Notes: generated from the sequence alone by a model not told the origin. Positions 1 through 9,512 are shown, numbered from the stretch's first letter. The stretch is DNA of 64,000 bases from an uncultured Microbacterium sp. (GCF_945952435.1 NZ_CAMFHZ010000015.1:1-64000), one strand, 5' to 3'. Program-made: numbers and translations.

Positions 1-308
1 CGTCCTCGGGTGGTGCGTTTTCGGGGTCGTTGAGCGAGCGCAGCGAGACGAAACGGGGTCTCCGGGGTGGGGGCGTTTCGTCTCCGTCGCCGGTGGCGTC
101 GTCGCTCAACGCCCCCGGTTTGGTAGTGCGCTTTGGGGGTCGTTGAGCGAGCGCAGCGAGACGAAACGCGGTCTCCGAGATGGGGGGCGTTTCGTCTCCG
201 TCGCCTGCGGCGTCGTCGCTCAACGACCCCCGGGTGGTGCGCTTTGGGGGTCGTTGAGCGAGCGCAGCGAGACGAAACGCGGTGTCCCCGGCGGGAGGGC
301 GTCGCTCA
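1..308. repeat. Tandem palindromic REP-like repeat array (about 111-113 bp period, three left arms GGTCGTTGAGCGAGCGCAGCGAGACGAAACG at about 25, 138 and 249)
   Basis: Direct reading: repeated GGTCGTTGAGCGAGCG..GAGACGAAACG and complementary CGTTTCGTCTCCGTCGCC..GTCGCTCAACG arms. Confidence 0.9.
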
Positions 309-950
309 GCGACCGCCGGAGGGAAGGGTGGACAGGGCGGCGGTCACAGCGTGGGCCGCGGCGTCCAGGGCGTCGTCGAGCTGACTGACGACCGTGCCGG
401 GGAGCGCGCCGCCGCGGGCGACGTGCGTGCGCAGATCCGTGCGGACGCGGGCGCGGAACGCGTTGATCGACGCGTCGGCGCGGCGAAGCTCCTCGCGGCT
501 CGCGATCCGCTCGTCCGCACGGGACGAGGCCTCCCGGGAGGACGACGAAGCCGAGGCGGAGTGCTCCTCGCGCGCGGCGGCGGCGAGGTCGGCCCGCAGG
601 CTCTTCATCGCCTCCTGCACGCTCTGGCGCACCTCGTTCGCGATGAGCCGGACGGAGTCGTTCAGTCCCGCCTCGATCGTGTGCAGATCCCCCTCGCGGG
701 CGGAGAGCTCGGCCCGGCCGGCGTCGGTGATCGCGTAGATCGTGGTCCGGCCGTCGGCCGTCTTGGTGACGAGGCCCTCCTCCTCCAGCTTCGCGAGGCG
801 AGGGTAGATCGTGCCGGCGCTCGGGGTGTAGGTGCCTCCCGTGCGATCCGTCAGCGCCTGGATGATGCCGTAGCCGTGCTGCGGCGACTCCGCCAGCAGC
901 GCGAGCAGGTACAGGCGCAGATCGCCGTGGGAGAAGACCGCGGGGCTCAC
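306..950 (-). CDS. PadR family transcriptional regulator
   Basis: GTG start overlapping upstream stop (GTGA); HGDLRLYLLALLAESPQHGYGIIQALTDRTGGTYTPSAGTIYPRLAKLEEEGLV is a PadR winged helix. Confidence 0.88.
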   Translation of the reverse strand: MSPAVFSHGDLRLYLLALLAESPQHGYGIIQALTDRTGGTYTPSAGTIYPRLAKLEEEGLVTKTADGRTTIYAITDAGRAELSAREGDLHTIEAGLNDSVRLIANEVRQSVQEAMKSLRADLAAAAREEHSASASSSSREASSRADERIASREELRRADASINAFRARVRTDLRTHVARGGALPGTVVSQLDDALDAAAHAVTAALSTLPSGGR

Positions 951-1798
951 AGCAGGTCCTCGCCGTCCGCCGTGAAGGACACCGGTGCCTCGGCCGCGTC
1001 GCGGCGCAGCACCGTGATGTCGCCGGAGACCGTGTTCACCCGGACATCCGCGAAGGATCCCGCCAGCTCGCCGCGCGAGCCGGTGAAGTTGGACGGCCCG
1101 GAGTTGCCGCGCGGCACCCCGTCGATCACGACACGGCCGCTGAGCGTGCGGGTGACGTAGTTCGAGGCGAGATCCTCGTCGAGGCGGACGGTCGCGTCGC
1201 CGGACACGCTGTTCAGCGCGACGGTGTTGACCGCGCCCGTGGCGTCGATGAGCATGGCGCCCGAGACGCTGTCGATCGTCGCCTTGCGCACCTGGCCGGT
1301 GAGGGCGACGGCGCCGGAGACCGTGTTGGCCGTCGCCGCGCCGTTCAGCCCGCGGACGTGGACGTCGCCGGAGACGGTGTTGAGCGTGAGGTCGCCGGCG
1401 TGGGTGTCGACGATCAGATCGCCCGAGACGGTGTTCAGCCGCGCGTCCTCGGTGAGCCCGGAGACGAGCGCGCCGGCGCTGACGACGCCGAGGTTCAGGG
1501 CGATGTCGCGGGGCACCGCCACGCTGATCTCGGCCTTGGGGCCACCGGCGCCGAAGTTGCGGAACACCTCGAGGAAGTTGTCCCAGCCGATCTGCGGGTG
1601 ATCGATCTCGATCTGAGTCCCGTCGGATTCGATCCGCAGATCCTTGACGGTCACGTTGTGCACCTCGATCCGGATGCCCGGTTCGTCGTGCGCGATCACG
1701 TCGACCTGGCCGCCGACCAGTCCGATCTTGAGCTTCGACGCGCGCTCGATGTCGATCACGCGCTCCTGCCCGGGGGCGATGAGCCACTTCTCGGTCAT
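947..1798 (-). CDS. DUF4097-type beta-strand repeat protein
   Basis: Repeated NTVSGD/SVSGD motifs; SD AGGAGA upstream of ATG. Confidence 0.85.
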   Translation of the reverse strand: MTEKWLIAPGQERVIDIERASKLKIGLVGGQVDVIAHDEPGIRIEVHNVTVKDLRIESDGTQIEIDHPQIGWDNFLEVFRNFGAGGPKAEISVAVPRDIALNLGVVSAGALVSGLTEDARLNTVSGDLIVDTHAGDLTLNTVSGDVHVRGLNGAATANTVSGAVALTGQVRKATIDSVSGAMLIDATGAVNTVALNSVSGDATVRLDEDLASNYVTRTLSGRVVIDGVPRGNSGPSNFTGSRGELAGSFADVRVNTVSGDITVLRRDAAEAPVSFTADGEDLL

Positions 1799-1812
1799 GT
1801 CTGTTCTCCTGT

Positions 1813-1852
1813 GGATGAGGATGAGGATGAGGATGAGGATGAGGATGAGGAT
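1813..1852. repeat. Hexanucleotide microsatellite (GGATGA)6-GGAT in the 5' UTR of the DUF4097-padR operon
   Basis: Direct reading. Confidence 0.97.
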
Positions 1853-1864
1853 CCCGATCTCAGA

Positions 1865-1907
1865 TCGAGATATATCGTGAATAAGAGCATAACACGATAT
1901 ATCTCGA
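1865..1907. promoter_or_regulatory. Perfect 15-bp inverted repeat TCGAGATATATCGTG-N13-CACGATATATCTCGA, candidate operator
   Basis: Direct reading; lies between divergent DUF4097-padR and MerR genes. Confidence 0.75.
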
Positions 1908-1947
1908 AGCTGTCAAGGGGTGATTCCGTGCGCGTCGCGAATCCTGC

Positions 1948-1978
1948 TTGACCTTGCCGCGACGTCAACTTCTACCGT
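1948..1978 (+). promoter_or_regulatory. MerR-type promoter: TTGACC - 19 bp - TACCGT, with TTGAC..GTCAA dyad in spacer
   Basis: Direct reading; long spacer typical of MerR-controlled promoters; 30 bp upstream of a merR-family gene. Confidence 0.55.
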
Positions 1979-2007
1979 GGAGTCAGGAGCACGAGAGGAG
2001 GTCCGGG

Positions 2008-2832
2008 ATGAGCGGACGGGACTGGTCGATCCAGGACATCGCACGCCTCGCCGGCACGACGAGCCGGACGCTGCGCCACTACGACGAGATCGGTCTGCTG
2101 CCGCCGACGAGGATCGCGGCCAACGGCTACCGGCACTACGACGCGGAGGCGCTCGTGCGCCTGCAGCGCATCCTGCTGCTGCGCGAGCTCGGCCTGGGGC
2201 TTGCGGCCATCGCCGAGCTGCTCGGAGCGGATCAGAGCGGCGACGCCTCGGCGGCTTCCGCGCTCGAGACGCATCTCGGTCTGCTCCGCGCGGAACAGAC
2301 CAGGCTGGCGCGGCAGATCGCGTCGGTCCAGAACACCATCGCATCACTGAGGAAAGGAGGAGCCCTCATGCCCGAGAGCATGTTCGACGGCTTCGATCAC
2401 ACGAGGTATAAGGACGAGGTCGAGACCCGCTGGGGGACCGAGGCCTACGCGGACGGCGACCGCTGGTGGCGGGAGCTGTCGGAGGACGACAGGGCCGCGT
2501 GGAAGCAGCGCGTCGTCGACCTCGGCGCCGCCTGGATCGCGCTCGCCGAGGACGGGGCGGATCCCGCGTCGGCCGAGGCGCAGGACGTCGCGCGCCGTCA
2601 CGTCGCGTGGCTCACCGGCGTCCCCGGGACGCCCGCACACGATCCGGGCGCCGATCGACGGGCCTACGTCACCGGTCTCGCCGAGATGTACGTGGCGGAC
2701 CCCCGCTTCGGCGCGAACTACGCCACCGCCGCCGACCGCGAGAACGGCACGACGACGGGCGCGATATTCGTCCGCGACGCGCTGCGGATCTACGCGGAGG
2801 CGAACCTCTCGGACGCCGTCGCCGGCCGCTGA
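2008..2832 (+). CDS. MerR family regulator with TipAS-like C-terminal domain
   Basis: WSIQDIARLAGTTSRTLRHYDEIGLLPPTRIAANGYRHYD; C-terminal RYKDEVETRWG..AYADGDRWW. Confidence 0.85.
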   Translation: MSGRDWSIQDIARLAGTTSRTLRHYDEIGLLPPTRIAANGYRHYDAEALVRLQRILLLRELGLGLAAIAELLGADQSGDASAASALETHLGLLRAEQTRLARQIASVQNTIASLRKGGALMPESMFDGFDHTRYKDEVETRWGTEAYADGDRWWRELSEDDRAAWKQRVVDLGAAWIALAEDGADPASAEAQDVARRHVAWLTGVPGTPAHDPGADRRAYVTGLAEMYVADPRFGANYATAADRENGTTTGAIFVRDALRIYAEANLSDAVAGR

Positions 2833-3731
2833 GTCGGTGTCGGCCCCGCCGCCGCGCCGAACGGTCGGCCGGGCAGCGTGGGGTCCGCCGGCAGGCCCAG
2901 CGCCGCGAGGGCCTGCGGGAGCACGTCGGCGTGATCGACGAGCGGCGCGGTTCCCACCGGATGCGGGGCGATCCCCGGACCCGCGGCGGCGATCCAGGCG
3001 AGGCGCTCCTCGTCGGAGTCGCCGCCGTGGTGCCCGGCGTCGAGATGTCCGTGATCTGTCGCCACGACGACGGTCCACTCCTCCTGGGACCGCGTGGGCC
3101 GGGCGGCGATCGCGGCCAGCAGGACCCCGAGCTGTTCGTCGCACGCCTCGATCGCGGCCCGGTAGCGGTCCGTGACGCCCTCGGCGTGACCCACCATGTC
3201 CGGCAGCACCGCGTACGCGAAGACGACCGCGTGGTCGCGGTCGAGCAGTTCGCGGGCCGCGCGGTTCATGACCGCGTCGTCCATCGCGGCGATGAGCTCG
3301 AGCGATCCGGTGTCCTCCGTGCCGGGAGGCAGCGCGGGGCGGTAGCCGCCGGGCGCGAAGACCGGGCCTCCCGCGACCTCCTCGACGAGCGGGGCCCAGG
3401 ACGCGGCGGCGAAGGTCGTCGATCCCGGCAGAGCGGCGCGCACGCGCGTCAACAGATCGGGGTGGGCGGCGAAGGCGTTGCCGCGGAAGTCGTTGTCGTG
3501 CACGCCGTGGCGGTCGCGGTAGACCCCGGTCGCGAGGGTCGACCACACGGGCCCCGAGATCGTCGGGTTCTTCTCGTGCACCCGCACGGTCGCGAAGAAT
3601 CCTCGCGCGGCGAGCGCGTCCAGGTGCGGCGTGTGCACGGCCCGCACCACGTCGTCGCGGACGCCGTCCCAGCCCATGATGAGCACGTGCGGGCGAAGAT
3701 CGCGGTGGGGGGCGGAGGGCGAGGCGGACAT
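2790..3731 (-). CDS. Alkaline phosphatase / nucleotide pyrophosphatase family protein
   Basis: VLIMGWDGVRDDVVR...NPTISGPVWSTLATGV...VVVATDHGH motifs. Confidence 0.82.
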   Translation of the reverse strand: MSASPSAPHRDLRPHVLIMGWDGVRDDVVRAVHTPHLDALAARGFFATVRVHEKNPTISGPVWSTLATGVYRDRHGVHDNDFRGNAFAAHPDLLTRVRAALPGSTTFAAASWAPLVEEVAGGPVFAPGGYRPALPPGTEDTGSLELIAAMDDAVMNRAARELLDRDHAVVFAYAVLPDMVGHAEGVTDRYRAAIEACDEQLGVLLAAIAARPTRSQEEWTVVVATDHGHLDAGHHGGDSDEERLAWIAAAGPGIAPHPVGTAPLVDHADVLPQALAALGLPADPTLPGRPFGAAAGPTPTQRPATASERFASA

Positions 3732-3842
3732 CCGCCCAGCGTAGGGGAGCGCACGGCGAGGAAAGAGGCGGGAACGCGCGTCGAACGCGAAGGGGCTCGC
3801 CGAGCACTTGCGCCCGCGTACATGATCGCCTAATCTCACCTA

Positions 3843-3866
3843 TTAATCGGTTAGCTAATCGATTAA
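3843..3866. promoter_or_regulatory. Near-perfect 24-bp palindrome TTAATCGGTTAGCTAATCGATTAA, candidate LacI-family operator
   Basis: Direct reading; upstream of sugar ABC operon encoding its own LacI regulator. Confidence 0.65.
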
Positions 3867-3990
3867 CATCCCTCACAGACAGCGTCACGGCACGGTCCCT
3901 CCTCGCGAATCGTCGCCTCTCCCGACGCGCCCCGATCCGGGCGGAACACCCGTCTCGGCCCGCAGCACCAGGATCCAAAGGAGGATCAGG

Positions 3991-5259
3991 ATGATTCGAC
4001 GCAGACTCACCAGAACGGCGGCGCTCCTCGCCGTCACGGCCGCGGCCGCCGCGGGCCTCGCCGCGTGCAGCTCGGGCGGGGCGGAAGCCGACTCCGGCCC
4101 GGTCACCCTCACCTACGGGATCTGGGACGCGACGCAGAAGCCGACGATGCAGAAGATCGCCGATGCATTCACGCGGACGCACAAGAACGTGACGATCGAC
4201 ATCCAGGTGACGCCGTACAAGGAGTACTTCACCAAGCTGCAGACCGCGGTCTCGGGCGGTTCCGCCCCCGACGCGTTCTGGATGAACGGCCCGAACTTCC
4301 AGCTGTACGCCTCGAACGGCGTGATCGCGCCGCTTGACGACACCGGGATCAAGACCGCGGACTATCCGAAGGGGCTCGTCGACCTCTACACCTTCGACGG
4401 GAAGCTCTACGGCGCCCCGAAGGACTTCGACACGATCGCCGTCTGGTACAACAAGACCCTCTTCGACGCGGCCGGCGTGGCCTATCCGAAGGCGGGCTGG
4501 ACCTGGGACGACATGAAGGCGACCGCGGCCAAGCTCACCGATCCCGCCAAGGGGCAGTACGGCATCGCCGCCGCACAGTTCAACCAGGAGAACTATTACG
4601 ACTCGATCGCCCAGGCGGGCGGCCAGGTCATCAACGCGGCGGGCACCAAGACGGGATACGGCTCCCCAGAGGCGCTCGCCGGCATCACGCTGTGGACCGA
4701 CCTCATCGCGGCGGGGTCTTCGCCGACGGCGCAGCAGATGACCGACACGGCGCCCACCGACATGTTCCTGAGCGGTAAGGTCGCGATGCTGCAGAACGGC
4801 TCCTGGGCCGCGCACACCTATGCGGACAACGCGGACGTCGCCGACAAGGTGGACGTGGCGCCGCTGCCCGCGGGGAAGGCGGGCAACCAGAGCGTGATCC
4901 ACGGACTCGCCAACGTCGCGAACGCGAAGAGCAAACACCTCGACCTGGCCCGGCAGTTCGCCGCCTTCGCGAGCGGCTCGGAGGCGGCCGGTCTGCAGGC
5001 CGACGCCGGAATCGTGATCCCCGCGCTCTCGGGGACGCAGGACGCCTGGGTGAAGGCGCTCCCGCAGTACCACCTGCAGGTCTACATCGACGCGCTGAAG
5101 ACGGCGGTGCCGTACCCGGTATCGAAGAACACCGCCGCGTGGAACGCCGTCGAGGACGAGCAGCTGTCGCAGGTCTGGGCGGGGAGCGTGACCCCGGAGG
5201 CCGGGCTGAAGACGCTGGCCTCCCGGATGCAGGAGCTCCTCGACAAGGAGAAGAAGTGA
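3991..5259 (+). CDS. Extracellular solute (sugar)-binding lipoprotein, ABC transporter
   Basis: Lipobox LAACSSG; family-1 solute-binding protein features. Confidence 0.9.
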   Translation: MIRRRLTRTAALLAVTAAAAAGLAACSSGGAEADSGPVTLTYGIWDATQKPTMQKIADAFTRTHKNVTIDIQVTPYKEYFTKLQTAVSGGSAPDAFWMNGPNFQLYASNGVIAPLDDTGIKTADYPKGLVDLYTFDGKLYGAPKDFDTIAVWYNKTLFDAAGVAYPKAGWTWDDMKATAAKLTDPAKGQYGIAAAQFNQENYYDSIAQAGGQVINAAGTKTGYGSPEALAGITLWTDLIAAGSSPTAQQMTDTAPTDMFLSGKVAMLQNGSWAAHTYADNADVADKVDVAPLPAGKAGNQSVIHGLANVANAKSKHLDLARQFAAFASGSEAAGLQADAGIVIPALSGTQDAWVKALPQYHLQVYIDALKTAVPYPVSKNTAAWNAVEDEQLSQVWAGSVTPEAGLKTLASRMQELLDKEKK

Positions 5260-5260
5260 G

Positions 5261-6229
5261 ATGACCGAGGCGATCGCTGCACGCGAGATCGCGCCGGCCG
5301 CCGTGCCGGACCGGGGGCTCGCGGCCCCCGGTTCCGGCCGCCGCCGGCGGCGCGGCCCGCATCAGTCCGGCTGGTGGGCGCTGCTCTTCGTGGGCCCCAC
5401 GGCGCTCGGCATGGCCGTGTTCTACCTGTGGCCGACGGTGCGCACGTTCCTCATGTCGTTCACCGAGACCGGCCCGTTCGGCGGTTCCCAGTTCGTCGGA
5501 CTCGCCAACTACGCCCGGCTGTTCCAGGACCCCGAGCTCCTCGGCGCGCTCCGCAACACGGCGATCTACACGGTCATCGCGCTCGTCGGCATCCCGATCG
5601 CCATCGCGATCGCCGCGCTGCTGAACACGGCGGGACTCAAGGGGCGCAGCGCCTACCGCACGCTCTACTTCATCCCCGTCGTCACGATGCCCGCGGCCAT
5701 CGCGCTCGTGTGGCGCATGATCTTCAACGGCGACTTCGGGGTGCTCAACCAGTTCCTCGCCGTGTTCGGCATCCGGGGCACGTCCTGGCTGACGGATCCG
5801 CACACGGCGCTCGTCGCGATCGCCGTCGTCGGCATCTGGGCGGGGCTGGGCACGAACGTCGTCATCTTCCTCGCCGGGCTCCAGGGCATCCCGGACACGA
5901 TCATGGAGGCCGCGGACCTGGACGGCGCCGGTCCGATCCGCAAGTTCTTCTCGATCACCATCCCGATGCTCAGCCCGACGATCTTCTTCGTCAGCGTGAT
6001 CGGCGTGATCGGCGCGCTGCAGGTGTTCGACCTCGTCTACATGATGCTCGGGCGCAACAACCCCGCGATGCCGAACACCCGCACGATCGTCTACCTCTTC
6101 TATCAGGCGGGCTTCATCGACCACGAGCAGGGCTACGCGGCGGCGATCGCCTTCCTGCTCCTGGTGATCATCCTCGTGCTGACCGTCGTGCAGTTCCGGC
6201 TGCAGAAGAAGTGGGTCCACTATGAGTGA
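5261..6229 (+). CDS. Sugar ABC transporter permease
   Basis: EAADLDGAGPIRKFFSITIPML EAA motif; TM segments. Confidence 0.92.
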   Translation: MTEAIAAREIAPAAVPDRGLAAPGSGRRRRRGPHQSGWWALLFVGPTALGMAVFYLWPTVRTFLMSFTETGPFGGSQFVGLANYARLFQDPELLGALRNTAIYTVIALVGIPIAIAIAALLNTAGLKGRSAYRTLYFIPVVTMPAAIALVWRMIFNGDFGVLNQFLAVFGIRGTSWLTDPHTALVAIAVVGIWAGLGTNVVIFLAGLQGIPDTIMEAADLDGAGPIRKFFSITIPMLSPTIFFVSVIGVIGALQVFDLVYMMLGRNNPAMPNTRTIVYLFYQAGFIDHEQGYAAAIAFLLLVIILVLTVVQFRLQKKWVHYE

Positions 6230-7106
6230 CACGATCCCCGCCGACACCCGCGCCTTCGCCGGCGTGCCGGACGCTCCCCGGCGGCGTCCCCTCAACCGCG
6301 GCCTGCTCGCCGTGCACATCGTGCTGATCCTCGGCGCCGTGCTCATGGTCTTCCCCTTCGTGTGGCAGACCCTCACCGCGTTCAAGACGTTCCAGGCCTC
6401 CGTGCAGGTGCCGCCGACGATCCTGCCCTCGCCCTGGGTATGGACCAACTTCGGCAAGGTCTTCGACTCGATGCCGTTCGCGCAGATGTTCCTCAACTCC
6501 GTGCTGCTCACGATCGGCCGCACGCTCGGCCAAGTGGTGCTGTGCACGATGGCCGGCTATGCGTTCGCGCGCATGCCGTTCCGCGGACGCAACGCCCTGT
6601 TCGTGGTGTTCCTGTCCGTGCTGATGGTGCCGTCGCAGCTCTACCTGCTGCCGCAGTACGAGATCGTCCAGTCGCTCGGCTGGCTGAACTCGCTGCAGGC
6701 GCTCGTCGTCCCCGGCATCTTCAGCGCGTTCGGCACGTTCCTCATGCGCCAGTTCTTCATGTCGCTTCCCGCCGAGCTGGAGGAGGCCGCGCGGATCGAC
6801 GGGGCGAACCCGTGGCAGGTCTTCTGGAAGGTCATGCTGCCGCTCGCGAAGCCGGGGATCGTGGCACTCGCCGTCTTCACCGTGCTGTGGTCGTGGAACG
6901 ATCTGCTCTGGCCGCTCGTGGTGACCACCGATCCCGAGAAGATGCCGCTGTCGGTCGGCCTGTCCCAGCTCGTCGGCCTGCACGGCACGGATTATCCTGT
7001 GCTGATGGCCGGAGCGCTGCTGGCGACGCTCCCGATGCTGATCACGTTCATGATCCTGCAGCGCCAGTTCATCCAGGGCATCGCCTTCTCCGGGACGAAG
7101 GGCTGA
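6222..7106 (+). CDS. Carbohydrate ABC transporter permease
   Basis: EEAARIDGANPWQVFWKVMLPLAKPG EAA motif. Confidence 0.92.
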   Translation: MSDTIPADTRAFAGVPDAPRRRPLNRGLLAVHIVLILGAVLMVFPFVWQTLTAFKTFQASVQVPPTILPSPWVWTNFGKVFDSMPFAQMFLNSVLLTIGRTLGQVVLCTMAGYAFARMPFRGRNALFVVFLSVLMVPSQLYLLPQYEIVQSLGWLNSLQALVVPGIFSAFGTFLMRQFFMSLPAELEEAARIDGANPWQVFWKVMLPLAKPGIVALAVFTVLWSWNDLLWPLVVTTDPEKMPLSVGLSQLVGLHGTDYPVLMAGALLATLPMLITFMILQRQFIQGIAFSGTKG

Positions 7107-7108
7107 CC

Positions 7109-8206
7109 ATGGAATCCGCATCCGTTCCCGAGCCGGTGGACGAGGTCGTCGCGGGCGAGAGCGCCTCGTCCGCGAGCAGTCCGCGTCGCGCCACGCTGCG
7201 CGCCGTGGCCGAGGCCGCGGGCGTGTCCACCGCCACCGCGTCCTACGTGTTCTCCGGACGGCGGGGTCCGGGCGCCGGGGTCTCTCCTGGCACCGCCCGC
7301 CGCGTGCACGAGGCGGCGGCGCGCCTCCACTACCGGCCCAACCGGGCGGCGCAGGCGATCCGCACGGGCCGCACCGAGATGGTCCAGCTCTCGCTCTACA
7401 TGCTCAGCGACCCGTGGGCGCTCGCGGTCGCGGAGGCGGTGAACGAGGCCGCCAACAGGCACGGCCTCACCACCCTGATCCTCGCCGACGGGGACTGGCA
7501 TGCCGCGCTCGAACGGGTCGAGAGCGACGTCGCGTACCTCGACAGGATCGAGGACGACGCCGAGACCCGGCGCAAGCTGCAGAGCCTGGTCGGGCGCGGG
7601 CAGCGCCTGGTCGTCTTCTCGGAGACGCTCGAGGCCGACGGCTTCGACGTGATCCGCTCGCTGTCGCTGCCCGGCTGCGAGCTCGCGATGGACGCGCTCC
7701 TCGAACGCCACACGGAGATCGGCTGCCTCGCCGCCCAGAGCGCCGTGGACGCCAGCGCCACCCAGCGCACCCGCTACTCCGTCTACCGGGAGAAGCTCGC
7801 CGCCGCCGGACTGCCGTATCGTCCCGAGCACGAGGCCTTCTTCGCGGGGACGCAGGCGACCGCCTTCACCGCCGCGGTGGAGCTCCTGTCGCGCCCGAAG
7901 CGTCCCAGCGCGATCTACGCGACGACCGACTTCGCGGGCATCGCGGCCATCAACGCCGCGCACATGCTCGGCCTGCGCGTGCCGCACGACGTCGCCGTGA
8001 TCGGTGTCGGCAACACTCCGGACGCGCATCTCATCGCCCCGACGCTCACGACGGTCGGCCCCACCGACTTCTACGAGCGGCAGGCGCAGATCATCGTCGG
8101 CCGTGCGGTGCAGGAGCAGCCGGATCCGCCGCGCATGCACGAGTTCCCGTGGTCACTCTTCCCCGGCGGATCCACCGACCTCGACGCCCCGCCGGCGCGC
8201 GCATGA
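7109..8206 (+). CDS. LacI family transcriptional regulator
   Basis: ATLRAVAEAAGVSTATASYVFSG HTH; PBP-like effector domain. Confidence 0.88.
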   Translation: MESASVPEPVDEVVAGESASSASSPRRATLRAVAEAAGVSTATASYVFSGRRGPGAGVSPGTARRVHEAAARLHYRPNRAAQAIRTGRTEMVQLSLYMLSDPWALAVAEAVNEAANRHGLTTLILADGDWHAALERVESDVAYLDRIEDDAETRRKLQSLVGRGQRLVVFSETLEADGFDVIRSLSLPGCELAMDALLERHTEIGCLAAQSAVDASATQRTRYSVYREKLAAAGLPYRPEHEAFFAGTQATAFTAAVELLSRPKRPSAIYATTDFAGIAAINAAHMLGLRVPHDVAVIGVGNTPDAHLIAPTLTTVGPTDFYERQAQIIVGRAVQEQPDPPRMHEFPWSLFPGGSTDLDAPPARA

Positions 8207-8265
8207 CGTCCCCCTCCGCCCTCCACCGCCTACCATCACCCCTCGACAGCAAGGAGCAGGACCGC

Positions 8266-9441
8266 GTGGATCTGCGTATCGGAATCATCGGCTTCGGCGC
8301 GCGCGCGTCCCTGCGCACGGAGGCGCATCGCCCCGGCGAAGGGTCCCGCATCGTCGCGGTCTGCGATCCCTCCGAACGCGCCAGGCAGGAGGCGCGCGCG
8401 TTCGCGCCCGACGCCCTCGTGACGGACTCCCTCGACGAGCTGCTCGCCGCGGACCTCGACGCGGTGATGGTGCTGACGCCGGACGACACGCACGCCGCGA
8501 TCTCGATCCGTGCCCTGGAGGCCGGTGTCGCGGTGTTCTGCGAGAAGCCGCTCGCGATCGATCTCGCCGACGCCGATCGGATGCTCGAGACCGCGCGGCG
8601 CACGGGCACCCGCCTCTACATCGGCCACAACATGCGGCACATGCCGGTCATCACGCTCATGCGCCGGCTCATCGAGGACGGTCGCATCGGCGAGGTCAAG
8701 GCCGTGTGGGTGCGCCACTTCGTCGGTCACGGCGGCGACTACTACTTCAAGGACTGGCACGCCGACCGGCGCCGCACCACGGGTCTGCTGCTGCAGAAGG
8801 GCGCGCACGACATCGACATCATCCACTGGCTCGCCGGCGGATACAGCGCGCGCGTGGCGGCGATGGGCGCGCTCACCGTCTACGGGGAGAACGAGGATCG
8901 GCGGGACCGCGTCGGCGAGCGGATGCCGGACTGGTTCAGCGTCGACAACTGGCCGCCCGCGTCGCTGACCGGGCTGAACCCCGTGATCGACGTCGAGGAC
9001 GTGTCGATGGTCACGATGACGCTCGACAACGGCGTGCTCGCGTCCTACCAGCAGTGCCACTTCACGCCCGACTACTGGCGCAACTACACGGTGATCGGCA
9101 CCGCGGGACGCATCGAGAACATCGGCGACAGCGCCGGCGGCGAGGTGCGCCTGTGGGACCGTCGTCACCGCGGATTCGCGGAGGCCGACGAGGTCTTCCC
9201 GATCCCGGAGGTCCCCGACGCCGGGCACGACGGCGCCGACGCCCTGCTCATCGCCGAGTTCCTCCGTTTCGTGCGCGACGGCGGGCCGACCGAGACCTCC
9301 CCGGTCGCGGCGAGGGAGGCGGTGGCGGCGGGGATCCTCGCGACCGCCTCGCTGCGGGGCGACGGATCCGCGATCGAGGTGCCCCCGCTGAGCGAGGACC
9401 TGATCGGCTACTTCGCGCGAGGGCAGGTCGACGCGGACTGA
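8266..9441 (+). CDS. Gfo/Idh/MocA family oxidoreductase (GTG start)
   Basis: DLRIGIIGFGARA..AVFCEKPLAIDLADADRM; SD AAGGAG. Confidence 0.88.
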   Translation: MDLRIGIIGFGARASLRTEAHRPGEGSRIVAVCDPSERARQEARAFAPDALVTDSLDELLAADLDAVMVLTPDDTHAAISIRALEAGVAVFCEKPLAIDLADADRMLETARRTGTRLYIGHNMRHMPVITLMRRLIEDGRIGEVKAVWVRHFVGHGGDYYFKDWHADRRRTTGLLLQKGAHDIDIIHWLAGGYSARVAAMGALTVYGENEDRRDRVGERMPDWFSVDNWPPASLTGLNPVIDVEDVSMVTMTLDNGVLASYQQCHFTPDYWRNYTVIGTAGRIENIGDSAGGEVRLWDRRHRGFAEADEVFPIPEVPDAGHDGADALLIAEFLRFVRDGGPTETSPVAAREAVAAGILATASLRGDGSAIEVPPLSEDLIGYFARGQVDAD

Positions 9442-9512
9442 ACGCGCTCCGGCCGATGCGGGCGCTCTCCGCGTGGGCGAGGCACGGGGCGGCGGGATAG
9501 GCTGACAGCACG

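Noticed and set aside
133-388. Small ORFs in the first 400 bp
   Set aside because: They translate the palindromic repeats (MGVVERAQRDETR..); no independent coding support.
2790-2832. 43-bp overlap between convergent MerR and phosphatase genes as evidence of misannotation
   Set aside because: Both frames look genuine; short convergent overlaps are common in compact GC-rich genomes.
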